In this document: piece after piece, positions 36,914 through 46,328 of the stretch
Numbering within the stretch: position 1 is the first letter of the stretch
Layout: each line of letters begins with the position of its first letter
Source: Treponema succinifaciens DSM 2489
GTDB lineage: Bacteria > Spirochaetota > Spirochaetia > Treponematales > Treponemataceae
Direction of reading: 5' to 3'
DNA length: 64,000 nucleotides
NCBI RefSeq assembly: GCF_000195275.1
Contig: NC_015386.1
Location: forward strand, 1-64,000
The notes under the pieces: model-generated
What the model was told of the DNA's origin: nothing
The model's input: only the letters and a program-made list of their open reading frames with translations
The model's database searches: none
Program-made: the position numbers and the translations under genes

Positions 36914-37768
36914 ATGAAAAAAAGAATCATATTATATTCAAGTATTCTTGCTGTATTGCTGTTTATAATTTTGATAGTTGGTAATTTTTTCTATAATTTT
37001 AATGCATTAGCAGTAGATACAATAGAGTTGCCCCAAAATGATAAAACAGATTCAGAAATACTAAAACTAGGGAAAGCCTTCAAATACACAATTGATGAGT
37101 ATAATAAAATTCTAACAAGAGAATTGTATTTAGCAAATCCATCTGGTTTTATGAATTGTAAAATTGGCGAATTACTACATATATGTTCGATGAGAGATTT
37201 GCTACAAACTTGTTCTATATTTAACTTTGAAATGAGAAAAGCAAATGATGATTTAGTGAATCATTTTATTACTGGAAATGGGGGGGGGGAGTTTACTTCA
37301 CCAATTTTAACTAATGAAGTAAGGAAAAATAAGTCTACTAAAAATTATGTAAATTTTGCAGTTACTACAATAAAAAAGTATCTAAAAAAGTATAATGGAG
37401 ACATTTACGAATTAATAAAAGATAATTCAATAAATAATGAATTTCAGATGAATGCAACATTTCCTAAATTTGAAAATCCCTTTACAGGACTAATGATTGC
37501 GATTCATGTAACTCATGGAAATAATATTAAAATTACAAATACCAAAATAGAAAATAATGTTTTAAAATGTAAGTTAGAATTTGATATTTTTGATCATTAT
37601 GGACTAAATAGTGACGATTTAAATTGTTCTAAAATTAAAATAAAATTTAAAGATCTTGCTGGATTTAGGGCATGGTATTATTTACAACATTCTGTAAATT
37701 ATAAAGGTAAATTCAAACCTTTTATAACACATGCAATTTTTTATGAGGACTTAGAAATAAAATTATGA
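36914..37768 (+). CDS. DUF3289-like protein with N-terminal TM and an in-frame G10 tract
   Basis: The 284-aa protein starts with a TM segment (RIILYSSILAVLLFIILIVG). The rest matches the DUF3289 pattern: a segment MRDLLQTCSIFNFEM, then HFITGNGGGEFTSPILTNEV, and a C-terminal FDIFDHYGLNSDDL ... FRAWYYLQHS ... FITHAIFYEDLEI. DUF3289 proteins occur among toxin-like genes of enterobacteria; the activity is unknown. Ten Gs encode the GGG at residues 123-125, so the gene is ON here but could switch. It overlaps a lipoprotein gene by four bases, which may be its partner. Confidence 0.62.
   Translation: MKKRIILYSSILAVLLFIILIVGNFFYNFNALAVDTIELPQNDKTDSEILKLGKAFKYTIDEYNKILTRELYLANPSGFMNCKIGELLHICSMRDLLQTCSIFNFEMRKANDDLVNHFITGNGGGEFTSPILTNEVRKNKSTKNYVNFAVTTIKKYLKKYNGDIYELIKDNSINNEFQMNATFPKFENPFTGLMIAIHVTHGNNIKITNTKIENNVLKCKLEFDIFDHYGLNSDDLNCSKIKIKFKDLAGFRAWYYLQHSVNYKGKFKPFITHAIFYEDLEIKL
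37280..37289 (+). repeat. poly-G tract (G10) in the DUF3289-like gene
   Basis: Ten Gs within an AT-rich gene, in frame (codons GGG GGG GGG GAG). Any change not divisible by three would truncate the protein in its middle. It is the same length as the tract that breaks spike 2. Confidence 0.85.
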
Positions 37769-38262
37769 AAAGAATTTATATATTTATATTGTTTTTAATT
37801 TTAATATTATTAACTAGTTGCAAGAAAAAACAAATGCAAATTAAAGAATTGGATTTTTATGATTATATTTATGCAAAAAATACAAGAGTGAAGGGGTATT
37901 TAGTTAATAACTCTTCAAAGAATTTATATGACCTTGAAAAATATCTTTATAATTATACAGAAAAAATTCTTTGTAAAGATTTTATTCAAGAATCGGAAGA
38001 AAAACTAGATAATCACAATTTAGGTAGTAATGACAAAACAATAGAAATAGATTTTTTCAGAGTATCAAAGGAAATTCCCTGGGAAATTAAAAATGAATAT
38101 ATTCCTCCTTATCACTTGGGGGAAGGAAATCCTTCAGATTGGATTGGAAGGTTTATTTACAGTTTTAATACGAATCAAATATGCTATTACTATGTTTGTA
38201 CTCGTTCAAATTCATTACTTAAATATGGACAAATAATAAAGCATATTGAGTACAAACAATAA
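37765..38262 (+). CDS. lipoprotein, candidate immunity to the DUF3289-like protein
   Basis: The 165-aa protein has a canonical lipobox LLTSC with Cys19. The mature part has no recognised domain; it is acidic with many aromatic residues. It overlaps the DUF3289-like gene by four bases (ATGA). Placement and lipid anchor fit a periplasmic immunity protein. Confidence 0.6.
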   Translation: MKRIYIFILFLILILLTSCKKKQMQIKELDFYDYIYAKNTRVKGYLVNNSSKNLYDLEKYLYNYTEKILCKDFIQESEEKLDNHNLGSNDKTIEIDFFRVSKEIPWEIKNEYIPPYHLGEGNPSDWIGRFIYSFNTNQICYYYVCTRSNSLLKYGQIIKHIEYKQ

Positions 38263-38274
38263 AAAACAATATAT

Positions 38275-38529
38275 ATGATTCCTAATTTGATAATGAATAA
38301 AAATCTTACTAAAAACAAAAAAGGAGTCTTTTCTTGTGAACTTGTTTTTGATTTTTACGATCACTTTGGATTGGATTCAGGAGATCTTATCTCTTTTGAT
38401 AATACTCCTCTTAGGACGGGATTTCAAGGATGGTATATTTTGCAACATTTAAGTGAATGCAATACAGGTTGTAAAGCGTTTGTAAATCATGCAACTTATG
38501 AAAAAAAATTGGAGCTTAAAATTGAATAA
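38275..38529 (+). pseudogene. C-terminal DUF3289-like fragment
   Basis: The 84-aa frame (FDFYDHFGLDSGDL, FQGWYILQHL, FVNHATYEKKLEL) aligns with the last 80 residues of the 36914 protein. The N-terminal part is missing, so this is the end of a second, divergent toxin copy. It is followed by its own candidate immunity gene. Confidence 0.7.
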
Positions 38530-38920
38530 TAAAAAAATAAAGCCAATTTTGTTTATTATTTTTAGCATTATCCTTACATTGTTTTTTGGTATTATAAGAC
38601 TGTGGATTATTTTGGCAAGACCTGATATTACTTACAGGGGAAGTAAAATTGTGCCTCAAGGAGATATAATATATTTAAACAAAATAAACATAAGGTATTT
38701 ACATCAAGATATTATCTATAAAAATAGTAATACTTGTTGGAAGCATTATATTATAAAAAAGAATCATCTTTCAAAAGAAAATTTAAAAAATCAATTATTT
38801 GACTATTGTAAAGCTTATTATGAAAGTAATAAAAATTACAATGAGATTGTATTTTATTTTTATCAAGAGTCACTAAGCTAAGCCCTTTGTCCAGACATTT
38901 TGTCTGAAAAATAACGAATT

Positions 38921-39802
38921 TTATGCAGCCATCTTGTTGATGATTGCCGAAGGAAAACTTCCTTCCCTGTATACTTCGTCAGGAGTCTTGTAATCCAAGC
39001 CCTGATGAATTCTTTCATTGTTGAAGAACCTCACGAATTCTCCAAGCAGTTTTCGGAGTTCTTCTTCGGATCTGTAATCCCGGAGAAAAATCCATTCATA
39101 TTTCAAAGTACGCCAGGTTCGCTCTACAAAGATGTTGTCCTTGCATCTTCCGATTCCGTCCATGCTGATTTCAACATTGTAGGATTTCAGAAGCCCGATG
39201 AACTCTCCGCTGGTATACTGGGAACCGCAGTCCGTGTTGAATACTGCCGGAACCCCGTATTTCTCAAAGGCTTCCCTCACGCATTCCAGGCAGAAATCTG
39301 TCCTCATGCTGTCCGAGAGCCGCCAGCTCAGAATCTTCCGGCTGTACAAATCAATCACGGCCGTAAAATACATCATGCCCCATGGAGTCTTGATGTAAGT
39401 GATGTCTGTCGCCATTACCTGGTTCGGGAACGCGATGAACTTGTTCCGCAAGAGGTACGGGAACTTTCCGTATGGCGCTTTTCCGCTTCTTGTGGTCTTG
39501 AAGACAGGCTTCTGGCCTTTGATTCCAAGTTCCTTGTACAGGTTGCGGATAAACTTTTCTCCAGCCCAGTCGTACCCGAGTCTTTTCAGATGCTTTGACA
39601 TCTTTTTGTAACCATAGGTACTGTGAGTTGACCACTCATTGATTACAATTTTTGCACGATTGAGCCTTGTTTTGTTTTCCCCAGCCTTCTTTTTCTGTCG
39701 TTCTGCTTCAAATCTGCGGCGCTCATAGTAAGTTGCCCGTGGAAGTTTCAGTATCCGGCACTGTTCAAGTACAGACAGCCCGACTCCATTTTTGTCATGC
39801 AT
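38921..39802 (-). CDS. IS3-family transposase OrfB, copy 2
   Basis: A 293-aa DDE integrase with the motifs MATDITYIKTP, VFNTDCGSQYTSGEF and RCKDNIFVERTW. The frame extends upstream without a stop to the A9 run of OrfA (SSGLASWQLVQKDMHD), so it would be made as an OrfAB fusion by a -1 slip. Confidence 0.92.
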   Translation of the reverse strand: MHDKNGVGLSVLEQCRILKLPRATYYERRRFEAERQKKKAGENKTRLNRAKIVINEWSTHSTYGYKKMSKHLKRLGYDWAGEKFIRNLYKELGIKGQKPVFKTTRSGKAPYGKFPYLLRNKFIAFPNQVMATDITYIKTPWGMMYFTAVIDLYSRKILSWRLSDSMRTDFCLECVREAFEKYGVPAVFNTDCGSQYTSGEFIGLLKSYNVEISMDGIGRCKDNIFVERTWRTLKYEWIFLRDYRSEEELRKLLGEFVRFFNNERIHQGLDYKTPDEVYREGSFPSAIINKMAA

Positions 39803-39828
39803 ATCTTTTTGAACAAGCTGCCATGATG

Positions 39829-40119
39829 CTAGTCCAGATGAAGCTTTTTTTTTAGCAAGTCAACCTCGAGCTGTTTCTTTCCTAATGAGGCGAGCATTTC
39901 ATCCTGCTTTGCCCGTAGCCTTTCATTCTCTTCACGGAGGGCTTTCTGTTCGTCTGTCTCAAGTTTTCCTTCCAGAAACTGCTCCATCCATTCAGACAGT
40001 GTGCTTGGTGCAATGCTGTACTTTGCAGCGACCTCCGCCTCTTTAGCTCTCTTTTTAAGAGCCTCTTTTGCGACTTCGAGTTTGAACTTGTCTGAAAAAT
40101 CCTTTCTTTTTCTTCCCAT
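39829..40119 (-). CDS. IS3-family OrfA, copy 2
   Basis: A 96-aa HTH plus coiled-coil protein, identical to the other copies. It binds the IS ends and supplies the N-terminal part of the OrfAB transposase. Confidence 0.9.
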   Translation of the reverse strand: MGRKRKDFSDKFKLEVAKEALKKRAKEAEVAAKYSIAPSTLSEWMEQFLEGKLETDEQKALREENERLRAKQDEMLASLGKKQLEVDLLKKKLHLD

Positions 40120-40391
40120 GAATTTGTCCTACCTTGACCTTAGCACAAATTCGTTGTTTTTTCTCCTCCGTGTCTAAATCTGAGGCTTATTATACACCTA
40201 CGATTCCTTGGTTTTGGAATAATAGTGGTTATTTCCCAGATTTAGAAATGAATTCTGAATATTGCATATTTGCTTTTTATGTTAACGATGATGGTATAAA
40301 AATCAGCGATTGATACCTCAAAGATCTACTGCTTTATAGAATTTTTACAAGATACAAAATATTCTTTCCAGCCCTGCCATAAATCCTTCGT

Positions 40392-40447
40392 GATACATCG
40401 TGTACCTGCCTGACTTCGAGGAAATCCGGCGATGTACACGATGTATC
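40392..40447. repeat. perfect 14-bp inverted repeat with a related third copy
   Basis: GATACATCGTGTAC at 40392-40405 and GTACACGATGTATC at 40434-40447, with a 28-base loop. A third related segment (TACATGATGTATCG) lies at about 40476-40489. The 253-base stretch 40314-40566 around it has no convincing gene; its GC-richer sequence differs from both neighbours. Confidence 0.6.
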
Positions 40448-40566
40448 TCGCTTTCTCCGTTCCGAATCACGGAAATACATGATGTATCGTATCCGTCAAT
40501 TCTAGCCTTGCTTAGCTAAATCCATCCATTCACCACGGAACTGGAACGATGTGATTTCTATGTTCC

Positions 40567-40926
40567 ATGGGCGAACTTGTAAAGCATAGAATGAATGAAA
40601 AGAATTTATCTATTTCTCAAATTTTGTATCACAGGCTAAGTGGTTTTGATGCTCTTAAGAAAAAAACAAATAGATTCAAACAAGGCATATCCATCATAAA
40701 ATACCAGCAAAAAACTGGTGAAATAAAGAAAGATATTGCAATGAGATATTCGATTGCTGGTGTTATACACGGATTACTAAGTGATGAGAATATTTCAAAA
40801 GATGCTATGTTCTGGAGTCATGGAATTGAGAAGGAAGATTCTTATGAAAAAACAATTTCATTTGGAACTTGTGATTTTTGGAAATTGACAGATAAATGGG
40901 TAAAGGAGCATAATAATCAAAGATGA
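40567..40926 (+). CDS. 119-aa protein, possible C-terminal remnant of an effector
   Basis: No signal peptide and no recognised family. It is hydrophilic and lysine-rich, with GVIHGLLSDENISKDAMFW and SFGTCDFWKLTDKW near the end. Its stop overlaps the start of an exported immunity-type gene by four bases, as an effector gene would. No hub module lies upstream; debris and an IS are there instead, so it is probably a truncated effector. Confidence 0.5.
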   Translation: MGELVKHRMNEKNLSISQILYHRLSGFDALKKKTNRFKQGISIIKYQQKTGEIKKDIAMRYSIAGVIHGLLSDENISKDAMFWSHGIEKEDSYEKTISFGTCDFWKLTDKWVKEHNNQR

Positions 40927-41467
40927 CCATAAACAAAAAGAAAATAGCAGTTTTTTTACTTTTACTGATTTCTAAGGTCTTTGCAAATGAACTTTATAAT
41001 GACAATAAAACATCTTTATCTGTAGAAGAACTTTCAAAAGGTGAATTTGAAATTGTTTATAGTTATAGCAATGAACGATTAGAATTACACGAAATAAGTC
41101 CGACAGGTTATAATTCCTATTGGATTTCAGATGATATTTTAAGACTCGATTTTGGAAGCCCTTTTGCTCCCGATGTTCGTTCGTACTTTTTTTCAAAAAA
41201 ATTAAAAAAAATTTCAAAACGGAAAGACTTTGCAACAGCAATTGTTGATTTAGAAAATTATAAAGTTTTATGTGCAGATATAGAAATTATATAGAAGATT
41301 TTTTTTCCGATAACAAAAGAATTGTGTCATTACCAATAAATGCATATGTAAGTGCTTGTAAATTTTTTATTGTTGATGATAAATCTTTTTTCAAGAATAA
41401 TAATTTAACACTTTTCTATCTTGCAAAAGATGAGTCGATACAAAATATAATGATAAAACTTGATTGA
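40923..41467 (+). pseudogene. frameshifted exported immunity-type protein (homologue of 53901)
   Basis: A signal peptide (KKKIAVFLLLLISKVFA) is followed by sequence about 75 percent identical to the intact 179-aa protein at 53901 (HEISPTGYNSYWISDDILRL). The frame ends at 41294, where a small deletion after ADIEI shifts it; the rest (FFSDNKRIVSLPINAY to IQNIMIKLD) continues in another frame to 41467. Confidence 0.8.
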
Positions 41468-41533
41468 TAGGAAATGTAAAAAACTTGTTCATTTATCTGT
41501 ATATTCTTACACAAAGACTATAACCAATAAATA

Positions 41534-41542
41534 TGCTATAAT
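41534..41542 (+). promoter_or_regulatory. extended -10 promoter candidate for hub 2
   Basis: TGCTATAAT is an extended -10 box 21 bases before ATG 41563. No good -35 is seen at 17 bases, as is common with a TGn motif. The surrounding 41468-41562 segment is repeated identically before hub 4 at 54441-54535. Confidence 0.5.
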
Positions 41543-41562
41543 CAAAACTAAGGTAAACAACG

Positions 41563-43416
41563 ATGTCATCAGAGAACAAAACGCTGACCCCGATATGGAT
41601 AGTCTATGCGGACGGAGCGAGGCTTCCCTGGAAGTATGAGGGGGCATTGAAGAAAATCAGAGTTTCTGACAGGCTTAGCTCAATCGGAACTGCGAGCCTT
41701 GTCTTCGGTATGTCAGTGCCGGACTTTGACAATGACGATGTATTCTCCGAAGGAAGCGAGGTCTCGGTTCATCTGGGCTACAAGGATGATGTCGAAGAAG
41801 TTTTCTCAGGCGAGGTAACGGGCTTCGTGCCGCGGTTCGGTGAGTACGGCGCGCCCCAGATGGAAGTCCAAATAGAAACAAAACTGCACAGGCTGGACAA
41901 AGGCATACGCGCAAAGGCATTTGAAAGCAAGACAACAGCCCAGATTATAAAAGAAATCATCACAAATCATAATCTGAAAGCCGAGGTCGAGGAATTCGGC
42001 CCGAAGCACAACTACACGGAGCAAAGGAACATCACTGACTATGACTACATCACTCAGCTCGCCTGCAAGTACGGAAAAACGGTCTGGTGTCAGGGCAGCA
42101 CGGTTCATGTAAAGACGGAGATAACGCCGAGCGACGACGATGTAATCCTCGAACGGGGGAAGAGCATAATCAGCGCGAGGACAAGGACGAGCATAGCAAA
42201 GCAGCTTTCGGCAGCGGCCTGCACTGGCTGGAGCATCATGGACTGCCGTGGCTTCGCGGCGACGGCTACGATGAAGGACATCCCGCTCAGAATCGGGGGC
42301 GAATACTCTTGGGAGGACAACTCGAAGGGCTACGACCCGAAGAAAATCGAGCAGATTACCACCGAAGAAATTATCGACGAGGAAGACGCGGCGGCGGTCG
42401 CCAAAGCCTACATACAGAACCGCTCGTTCAAGTTCCAGAGCTGCGACATAAAGACACAGGGAAACTATCACATAAAGCCGGGCAACCGCCTCACGGTGAA
42501 ATACCTTGGAAGGCACAGCGACGGCGAGTATCTTGTCTACTCAGTGGAGCACGACTTCAGCGTTCAGGACGGATACTTCACAACATGCCATCTTAAAAGG
42601 AACTTCTGCGGAGTAAGCAACAACAGAAGCATAAGCGCAATCGACAGGGAACGGATAGACAGACAGAGCGCAAATGCACAGGGAGAGAACGCAGCATCAA
42701 CCTCTGCAAGTGGAATCCATGAAGAAACGCATAATAATTCAGAAAATACATCTATTGAAAAGAATTCTCAGACTTCATCAGAGGAAAATTCTCAGGCAGA
42801 TAACAATAATCCAATTGTAGCGGATAATAATGAAGAAATATTATATGATTTTGGAAAAGTAAATGAAATGTACCGAAATTGGAATCAGCAGGATGCTGCT
42901 TGGAAAGCATTATTATTATCAAATGATGAGAATGATACTATGAGTTTACATGGCTGTAAGATAGTTGCGGCTGCAAAACTAGTTTGTTCAGTATCAAATA
43001 ATAGCGAATTTTCTCCTAAGCGTTTTGTTGATAAAAATGATAGAATTATTGATAAAAATGGAAATCTATCACAAACTGAAATAATGACCGCCATAAAAAA
43101 GGCAAATCCAAATATTGTTGTGAAGGCGGACTATTTTGAAAAGCAATTAAACGAATCTACATTGAAAAGATTAAAGAAAGATTCTGAATATGAACATTAT
43201 ATCCTTGGCCGAGCAAATGTTGGAGGTGGCCTTGGACAACATTGGGTAGTTATAGAAGATTATAAAGTTCTTCCTAATGGAACAATAGAATACAAAATTG
43301 TACCGTCAAGCAAAAATGATTCAGGAAGAGTATTTACATCAGATCCGAAATTTGCAACAGATAAGAAAAAAGCCTGTATCAATAAAATTGAAGTATATTC
43401 AATAAAAAGAAATTAA
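41563..43416 (+). CDS. hub protein 2 fused to a C39-like cysteine peptidase toxin
   Basis: The 617-aa protein keeps the full gpD-like hub (1-350) and acidic linker (355-425), but the Ig-like module and tail are replaced by a papain-fold domain at about 426-617. Q442/Q443 (WNQQDAAW), C465 (SLHGCKIVAA) and H560 (GLGQHWVVIEDY) match the Gln-Cys-His layout of C39-like peptidases. The toxin domain is AT-rich, unlike the hub. It would be delivered as part of the particle tip. An exported protein follows as candidate immunity; hub 5 at 59168 has the same fusion. Confidence 0.85.
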   Translation: MSSENKTLTPIWIVYADGARLPWKYEGALKKIRVSDRLSSIGTASLVFGMSVPDFDNDDVFSEGSEVSVHLGYKDDVEEVFSGEVTGFVPRFGEYGAPQMEVQIETKLHRLDKGIRAKAFESKTTAQIIKEIITNHNLKAEVEEFGPKHNYTEQRNITDYDYITQLACKYGKTVWCQGSTVHVKTEITPSDDDVILERGKSIISARTRTSIAKQLSAAACTGWSIMDCRGFAATATMKDIPLRIGGEYSWEDNSKGYDPKKIEQITTEEIIDEEDAAAVAKAYIQNRSFKFQSCDIKTQGNYHIKPGNRLTVKYLGRHSDGEYLVYSVEHDFSVQDGYFTTCHLKRNFCGVSNNRSISAIDRERIDRQSANAQGENAASTSASGIHEETHNNSENTSIEKNSQTSSEENSQADNNNPIVADNNEEILYDFGKVNEMYRNWNQQDAAWKALLLSNDENDTMSLHGCKIVAAAKLVCSVSNNSEFSPKRFVDKNDRIIDKNGNLSQTEIMTAIKKANPNIVVKADYFEKQLNESTLKRLKKDSEYEHYILGRANVGGGLGQHWVVIEDYKVLPNGTIEYKIVPSSKNDSGRVFTSDPKFATDKKKACINKIEVYSIKRN

Positions 43417-43434
43417 ATTCTAAGGAGTATTATT

Positions 43435-44328
43435 ATGAGAAAAACAAAGAAAATTATAGCTTTGATTTGTGCAATTTTTATATGCCACATGGCATTTTCA
43501 AATCCGAAACTGTCTGCTGACCAAAAAAAAATGGGAAATCTACTTGTTCGTATAAATCAAAATTTTATGCTTTCGGAACCATGTTTGGCATTTAATCCAA
43601 ACATAAAAAAAGTATATGTAACAACGATAACATATTCAGATATAAAAAATGGTGTTGTAGATTTTGGCGATTGGGACGCACTGGCAACTTCCATCATCTA
43701 TACCTTTAATAAGAATTTAATAAACTTAACAGAATCTGTGGCTTTTTATAAGGAAGAAATAGAACAAAAAATATGGTATAAACTTATAATTGAAGATGAC
43801 AAAATGAGGGTCGGTGAACTTATTAATTGTTATGATGAAAATGGGCGATTGCATCCGGACTGGGGAGTATACTGGACTTATAAGTTTGAAGACAATTTTG
43901 TGAAAATTTTAGAAGGAAAAATATATGGAAAAAATGAAATAATGAAAACTGAAAAAGGCTATGACGTATTTTTGTATGGTTCAAATGGAAGAATGAAGAA
44001 TCTGGTTTTAATCAATGAAAATAAAAAGCAAAGAATAGAAGAAGTTGGAGATAATATGGCTTGGTGGCAATATGAAAAAGGCATCCTTATTGCAGAGCAT
44101 AACGGCCACAACACTTATCGGTATACTGTTTCCGAGGGAACCGGCGAATATCAAAAAAAAGAAGGCGAAGAATTTAAAACAATAGCAACTCTTGTGCGTA
44201 AAGTAGACAGAAACGGGTATTTAACATATCAGAGAATTGAATATCCAAATGGAAAAGGCCAGGAAATTTATATAGGTGAAAAAATGCCTGATATTTCAGG
44301 ACTAGTAAATAAACTTGATGATAAATAA
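43435..44328 (+). CDS. exported candidate immunity to the C39-like toxin
   Basis: The 297-aa protein has a signal peptide (KKIIALICAIFICHMAFS). The mature part is beta-rich with repeats ending GQEIYIGEKMPDISGL. It is a homologue of the 61035 protein, and each follows a hub fused to the same peptidase domain. That repeated pairing supports an immunity role. An AAGGAG site lies just upstream of the ATG. Confidence 0.7.
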   Translation: MRKTKKIIALICAIFICHMAFSNPKLSADQKKMGNLLVRINQNFMLSEPCLAFNPNIKKVYVTTITYSDIKNGVVDFGDWDALATSIIYTFNKNLINLTESVAFYKEEIEQKIWYKLIIEDDKMRVGELINCYDENGRLHPDWGVYWTYKFEDNFVKILEGKIYGKNEIMKTEKGYDVFLYGSNGRMKNLVLINENKKQRIEEVGDNMAWWQYEKGILIAEHNGHNTYRYTVSEGTGEYQKKEGEEFKTIATLVRKVDRNGYLTYQRIEYPNGKGQEIYIGEKMPDISGLVNKLDDK

Positions 44329-44367
44329 AAGGAATAAATTTCGATTCTGCAATAGCATTATGGGCTG

Positions 44368-45165
44368 TTGATGCTTTCTAGCGACGGCGAGTATCTTGTC
44401 TACTCAGTGGAGCACGACTTCAGCGTTCAGGACGGATACTTCACAACATGCCATCTTAAAAGGAACTTCTGCGGAGTGGGCAACAACAGAAGTATCAGCG
44501 CAATCGACAGGGAGCGGATAGACAGACAGGGCGCAAATGCACAGGAAGAGAACGCAGCGGCAACCTCATCCGGCAGCGGAAACCATGAAGAAACGCAGAA
44601 CGACACAGAAAACTCATCTGCTGAAAAAACTCCGTCAATCACAAACCCGCGCTGGGAAGATGAAAACGGCAGGACACTTACAAAAGCCCTTGTCGGCGAT
44701 GAAGTCTTTCTTTGCGCCGATGTAACGGACATTGCAGACGGAGCGACAGCAAAAATAAAGATTGTAGAAAAGGACGACGACGGCAACGATGATTTTATTA
44801 CAGAACTGAGCACGTCTGTAAATGACGGTAAAATCCGTTGTGATTGGAAAGTCATCTACACAGAGGACAATGACGACACAGACAGCCAGAAAGAAATGGA
44901 GGAGAAAGGCTACACCTTGCCCGAATACGCGTTCACGGTTGAGAGTAGCGGAGTTAAGAGCGAAGAGTCAGAACAGCTGGATGTGAGGGGATGGATAAAA
45001 TTCCAATTAAAGGAAACTGAATCTGATAGAATATTTTCAAATGTTCCTGTGAGAATTCTAAAAGAAGACGGCACAATCATAAAATGTAAAAGCGATGGAA
45101 ATGGCTATGTATATTTAAAGGATTTATTATTTGGCAAATATTCTATTGAACTGGATGCTAATTAA
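44368..45165 (+). pseudogene. orphan hub tip module D (Ig-like module plus TTR-like tail)
   Basis: Hub-like sequence begins abruptly at about 44379 (SDGEYLVYSVEHDFS, hub residue 319), exactly where orphan module B begins. It continues through linker, Ig-like module and a divergent tail (SNVPVRILKEDGTIIKC). A TTG/ATG a few codons upstream (44368/44371) leaves it potentially translatable as a 260-aa protein. It precedes an unrecognised small protein and an exported partner. Confidence 0.8.
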
Positions 45166-45185
45166 AAAATTGAGAGGAACTCAAA

Positions 45186-45707
45186 ATGACTGTAGTTTTA
45201 CGCATGAATATAGAATTTGTTGTTTATGTTGCTTTTAAGGGGGTAATTAATGATACTGATGATTATGTGATTTTGAGGTTGGAAGACAGAGAGCCTGACT
45301 ATAACCTGCACAATGTTGTCATTGCTCCGCACTGCAAACAAAGAGGAAAATTTGACGGAGCTATATTTAAAGACGGAACGATAGTAAAAGTATCAGCGCA
45401 CGCTCCTGCCTGGGTAAGCTTTAAAGTATGGAGAAATAGGAAAGGAAAAGTGGAATACAGTATTACAGATAAGGCAAGCAGGGTTATTGATAAAATTGCA
45501 AATATAAAAAAGCATTATGAGAATGCATTTAATCACGGGAATTTTGATTATTCAAAAGTATACATAAACCAAAATCTGCCTGGCGCTGAATTAGAAAGCT
45601 GGTGGGAAGATGCAGAAGAGGATTGTGGAAATTTTGAGAAATGGGAAAATACTTTTGAAGAAGAAAAGCAGAAACAATTGAGAGAAAAACTTGCAAAAAC
45701 CTTATGA
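45186..45707 (+). CDS. 173-aa candidate effector, unknown fold
   Basis: No signal peptide or recognised family. The N-terminal half is beta-rich (FVVYVAFKGVINDTDDYVIL) and the C-terminal half helical and highly charged, ending EEEKQKQLREKLAKTL. Place in the cassette (after a tip module and overlapping an exported protein by four bases) is the only evidence for effector function. Confidence 0.5.
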   Translation: MTVVLRMNIEFVVYVAFKGVINDTDDYVILRLEDREPDYNLHNVVIAPHCKQRGKFDGAIFKDGTIVKVSAHAPAWVSFKVWRNRKGKVEYSITDKASRVIDKIANIKKHYENAFNHGNFDYSKVYINQNLPGAELESWWEDAEEDCGNFEKWENTFEEEKQKQLREKLAKTL

Positions 45708-46258
45708 CAATACTTACATATCTAAATCTTTTTTTTATAGTCTTAATATTTCATTTTTGTTCAGATAATTATTCAGCTGAAACAAGGGACTCCATTATTA
45801 ATGAATTTTCTAGTAATCAAAATGTCGTATCTGTAAATCATTATTATGATACAGAGGATTGGAAAAATGTAATGAGTTTTGATATTACGCTAAAAAATGA
45901 TGTTCGTATGTATATAGCAGGTTGTCAATATGATAAAAACAATGCTTTAATTTATGAGTCTGTGTATCATATAAATGGATGGCGATTACGAGAAATAATT
46001 CATTATGGAACAGAGGATAAATACGATTCAAGTTCAGCCAACAAGAGAGAAATCGAGCTGATGGGAAACTCTGTAAAATACTTGCTTGACAATTATCAAG
46101 AACTTTTTGATTTTTATATGAATGTCCCAGAATTTGATCCTGCTCCATATAAAACCCTCAAAGAAACTTTTGATAATGCTCCTGAAAAGTGTATGTATGA
46201 CATATATGATGAAAATGGCAGAATAATTGGTGTAAGCAAACTGTACAGACGTAGATAA
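45704..46258 (+). CDS. exported candidate immunity protein of cassette D
   Basis: The 184-aa protein has an N-terminal hydrophobic signal (LTYLNLFFIVLIFHFCS); the cysteine at 19 could be lipidated, but the lipobox is poor. The mature part contains ENGRIIGVSKLYRR at the end and is unrecognised. It overlaps the 45186 gene by four bases. Confidence 0.55.
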   Translation: MTILTYLNLFFIVLIFHFCSDNYSAETRDSIINEFSSNQNVVSVNHYYDTEDWKNVMSFDITLKNDVRMYIAGCQYDKNNALIYESVYHINGWRLREIIHYGTEDKYDSSSANKREIELMGNSVKYLLDNYQELFDFYMNVPEFDPAPYKTLKETFDNAPEKCMYDIYDENGRIIGVSKLYRRR

Positions 46259-46328
46259 AGCAGAGAATTGGACTATATATTGTATGGAGAAAATCAAAGA
46301 ATATAATAATTCCAAATTCCCACATCCC

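Larger units (their letters stand above)
38874..40194 (-). mobile_element. IS3-family element, copy 2 (1321 bp, intact)
   Basis: Same ends as the other copies. It is flanked by a 3-bp CAC duplication (38871-38873 and 40195-40197), the usual length for many IS3 elements. It carries both frames with the A9 run for -1 frameshifting and an unshifted OrfB lead-in, so it could be active. Confidence 0.93.
38522..40313 (+). pseudogene. membrane-anchored candidate immunity gene interrupted by IS copy 2
   Basis: TTG 38522 overlaps the preceding stop and opens a protein with a TM segment (ILFIIFSIILTLFFGIIRL). The frame breaks at the IS at 38874. Removing the IS and one CAC copy joins FYFYQES to PTIPWFWNNSGYFPDLEM and on to a stop at 40311-40313. 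The restored protein is about 155 aa. Confidence 0.8.
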
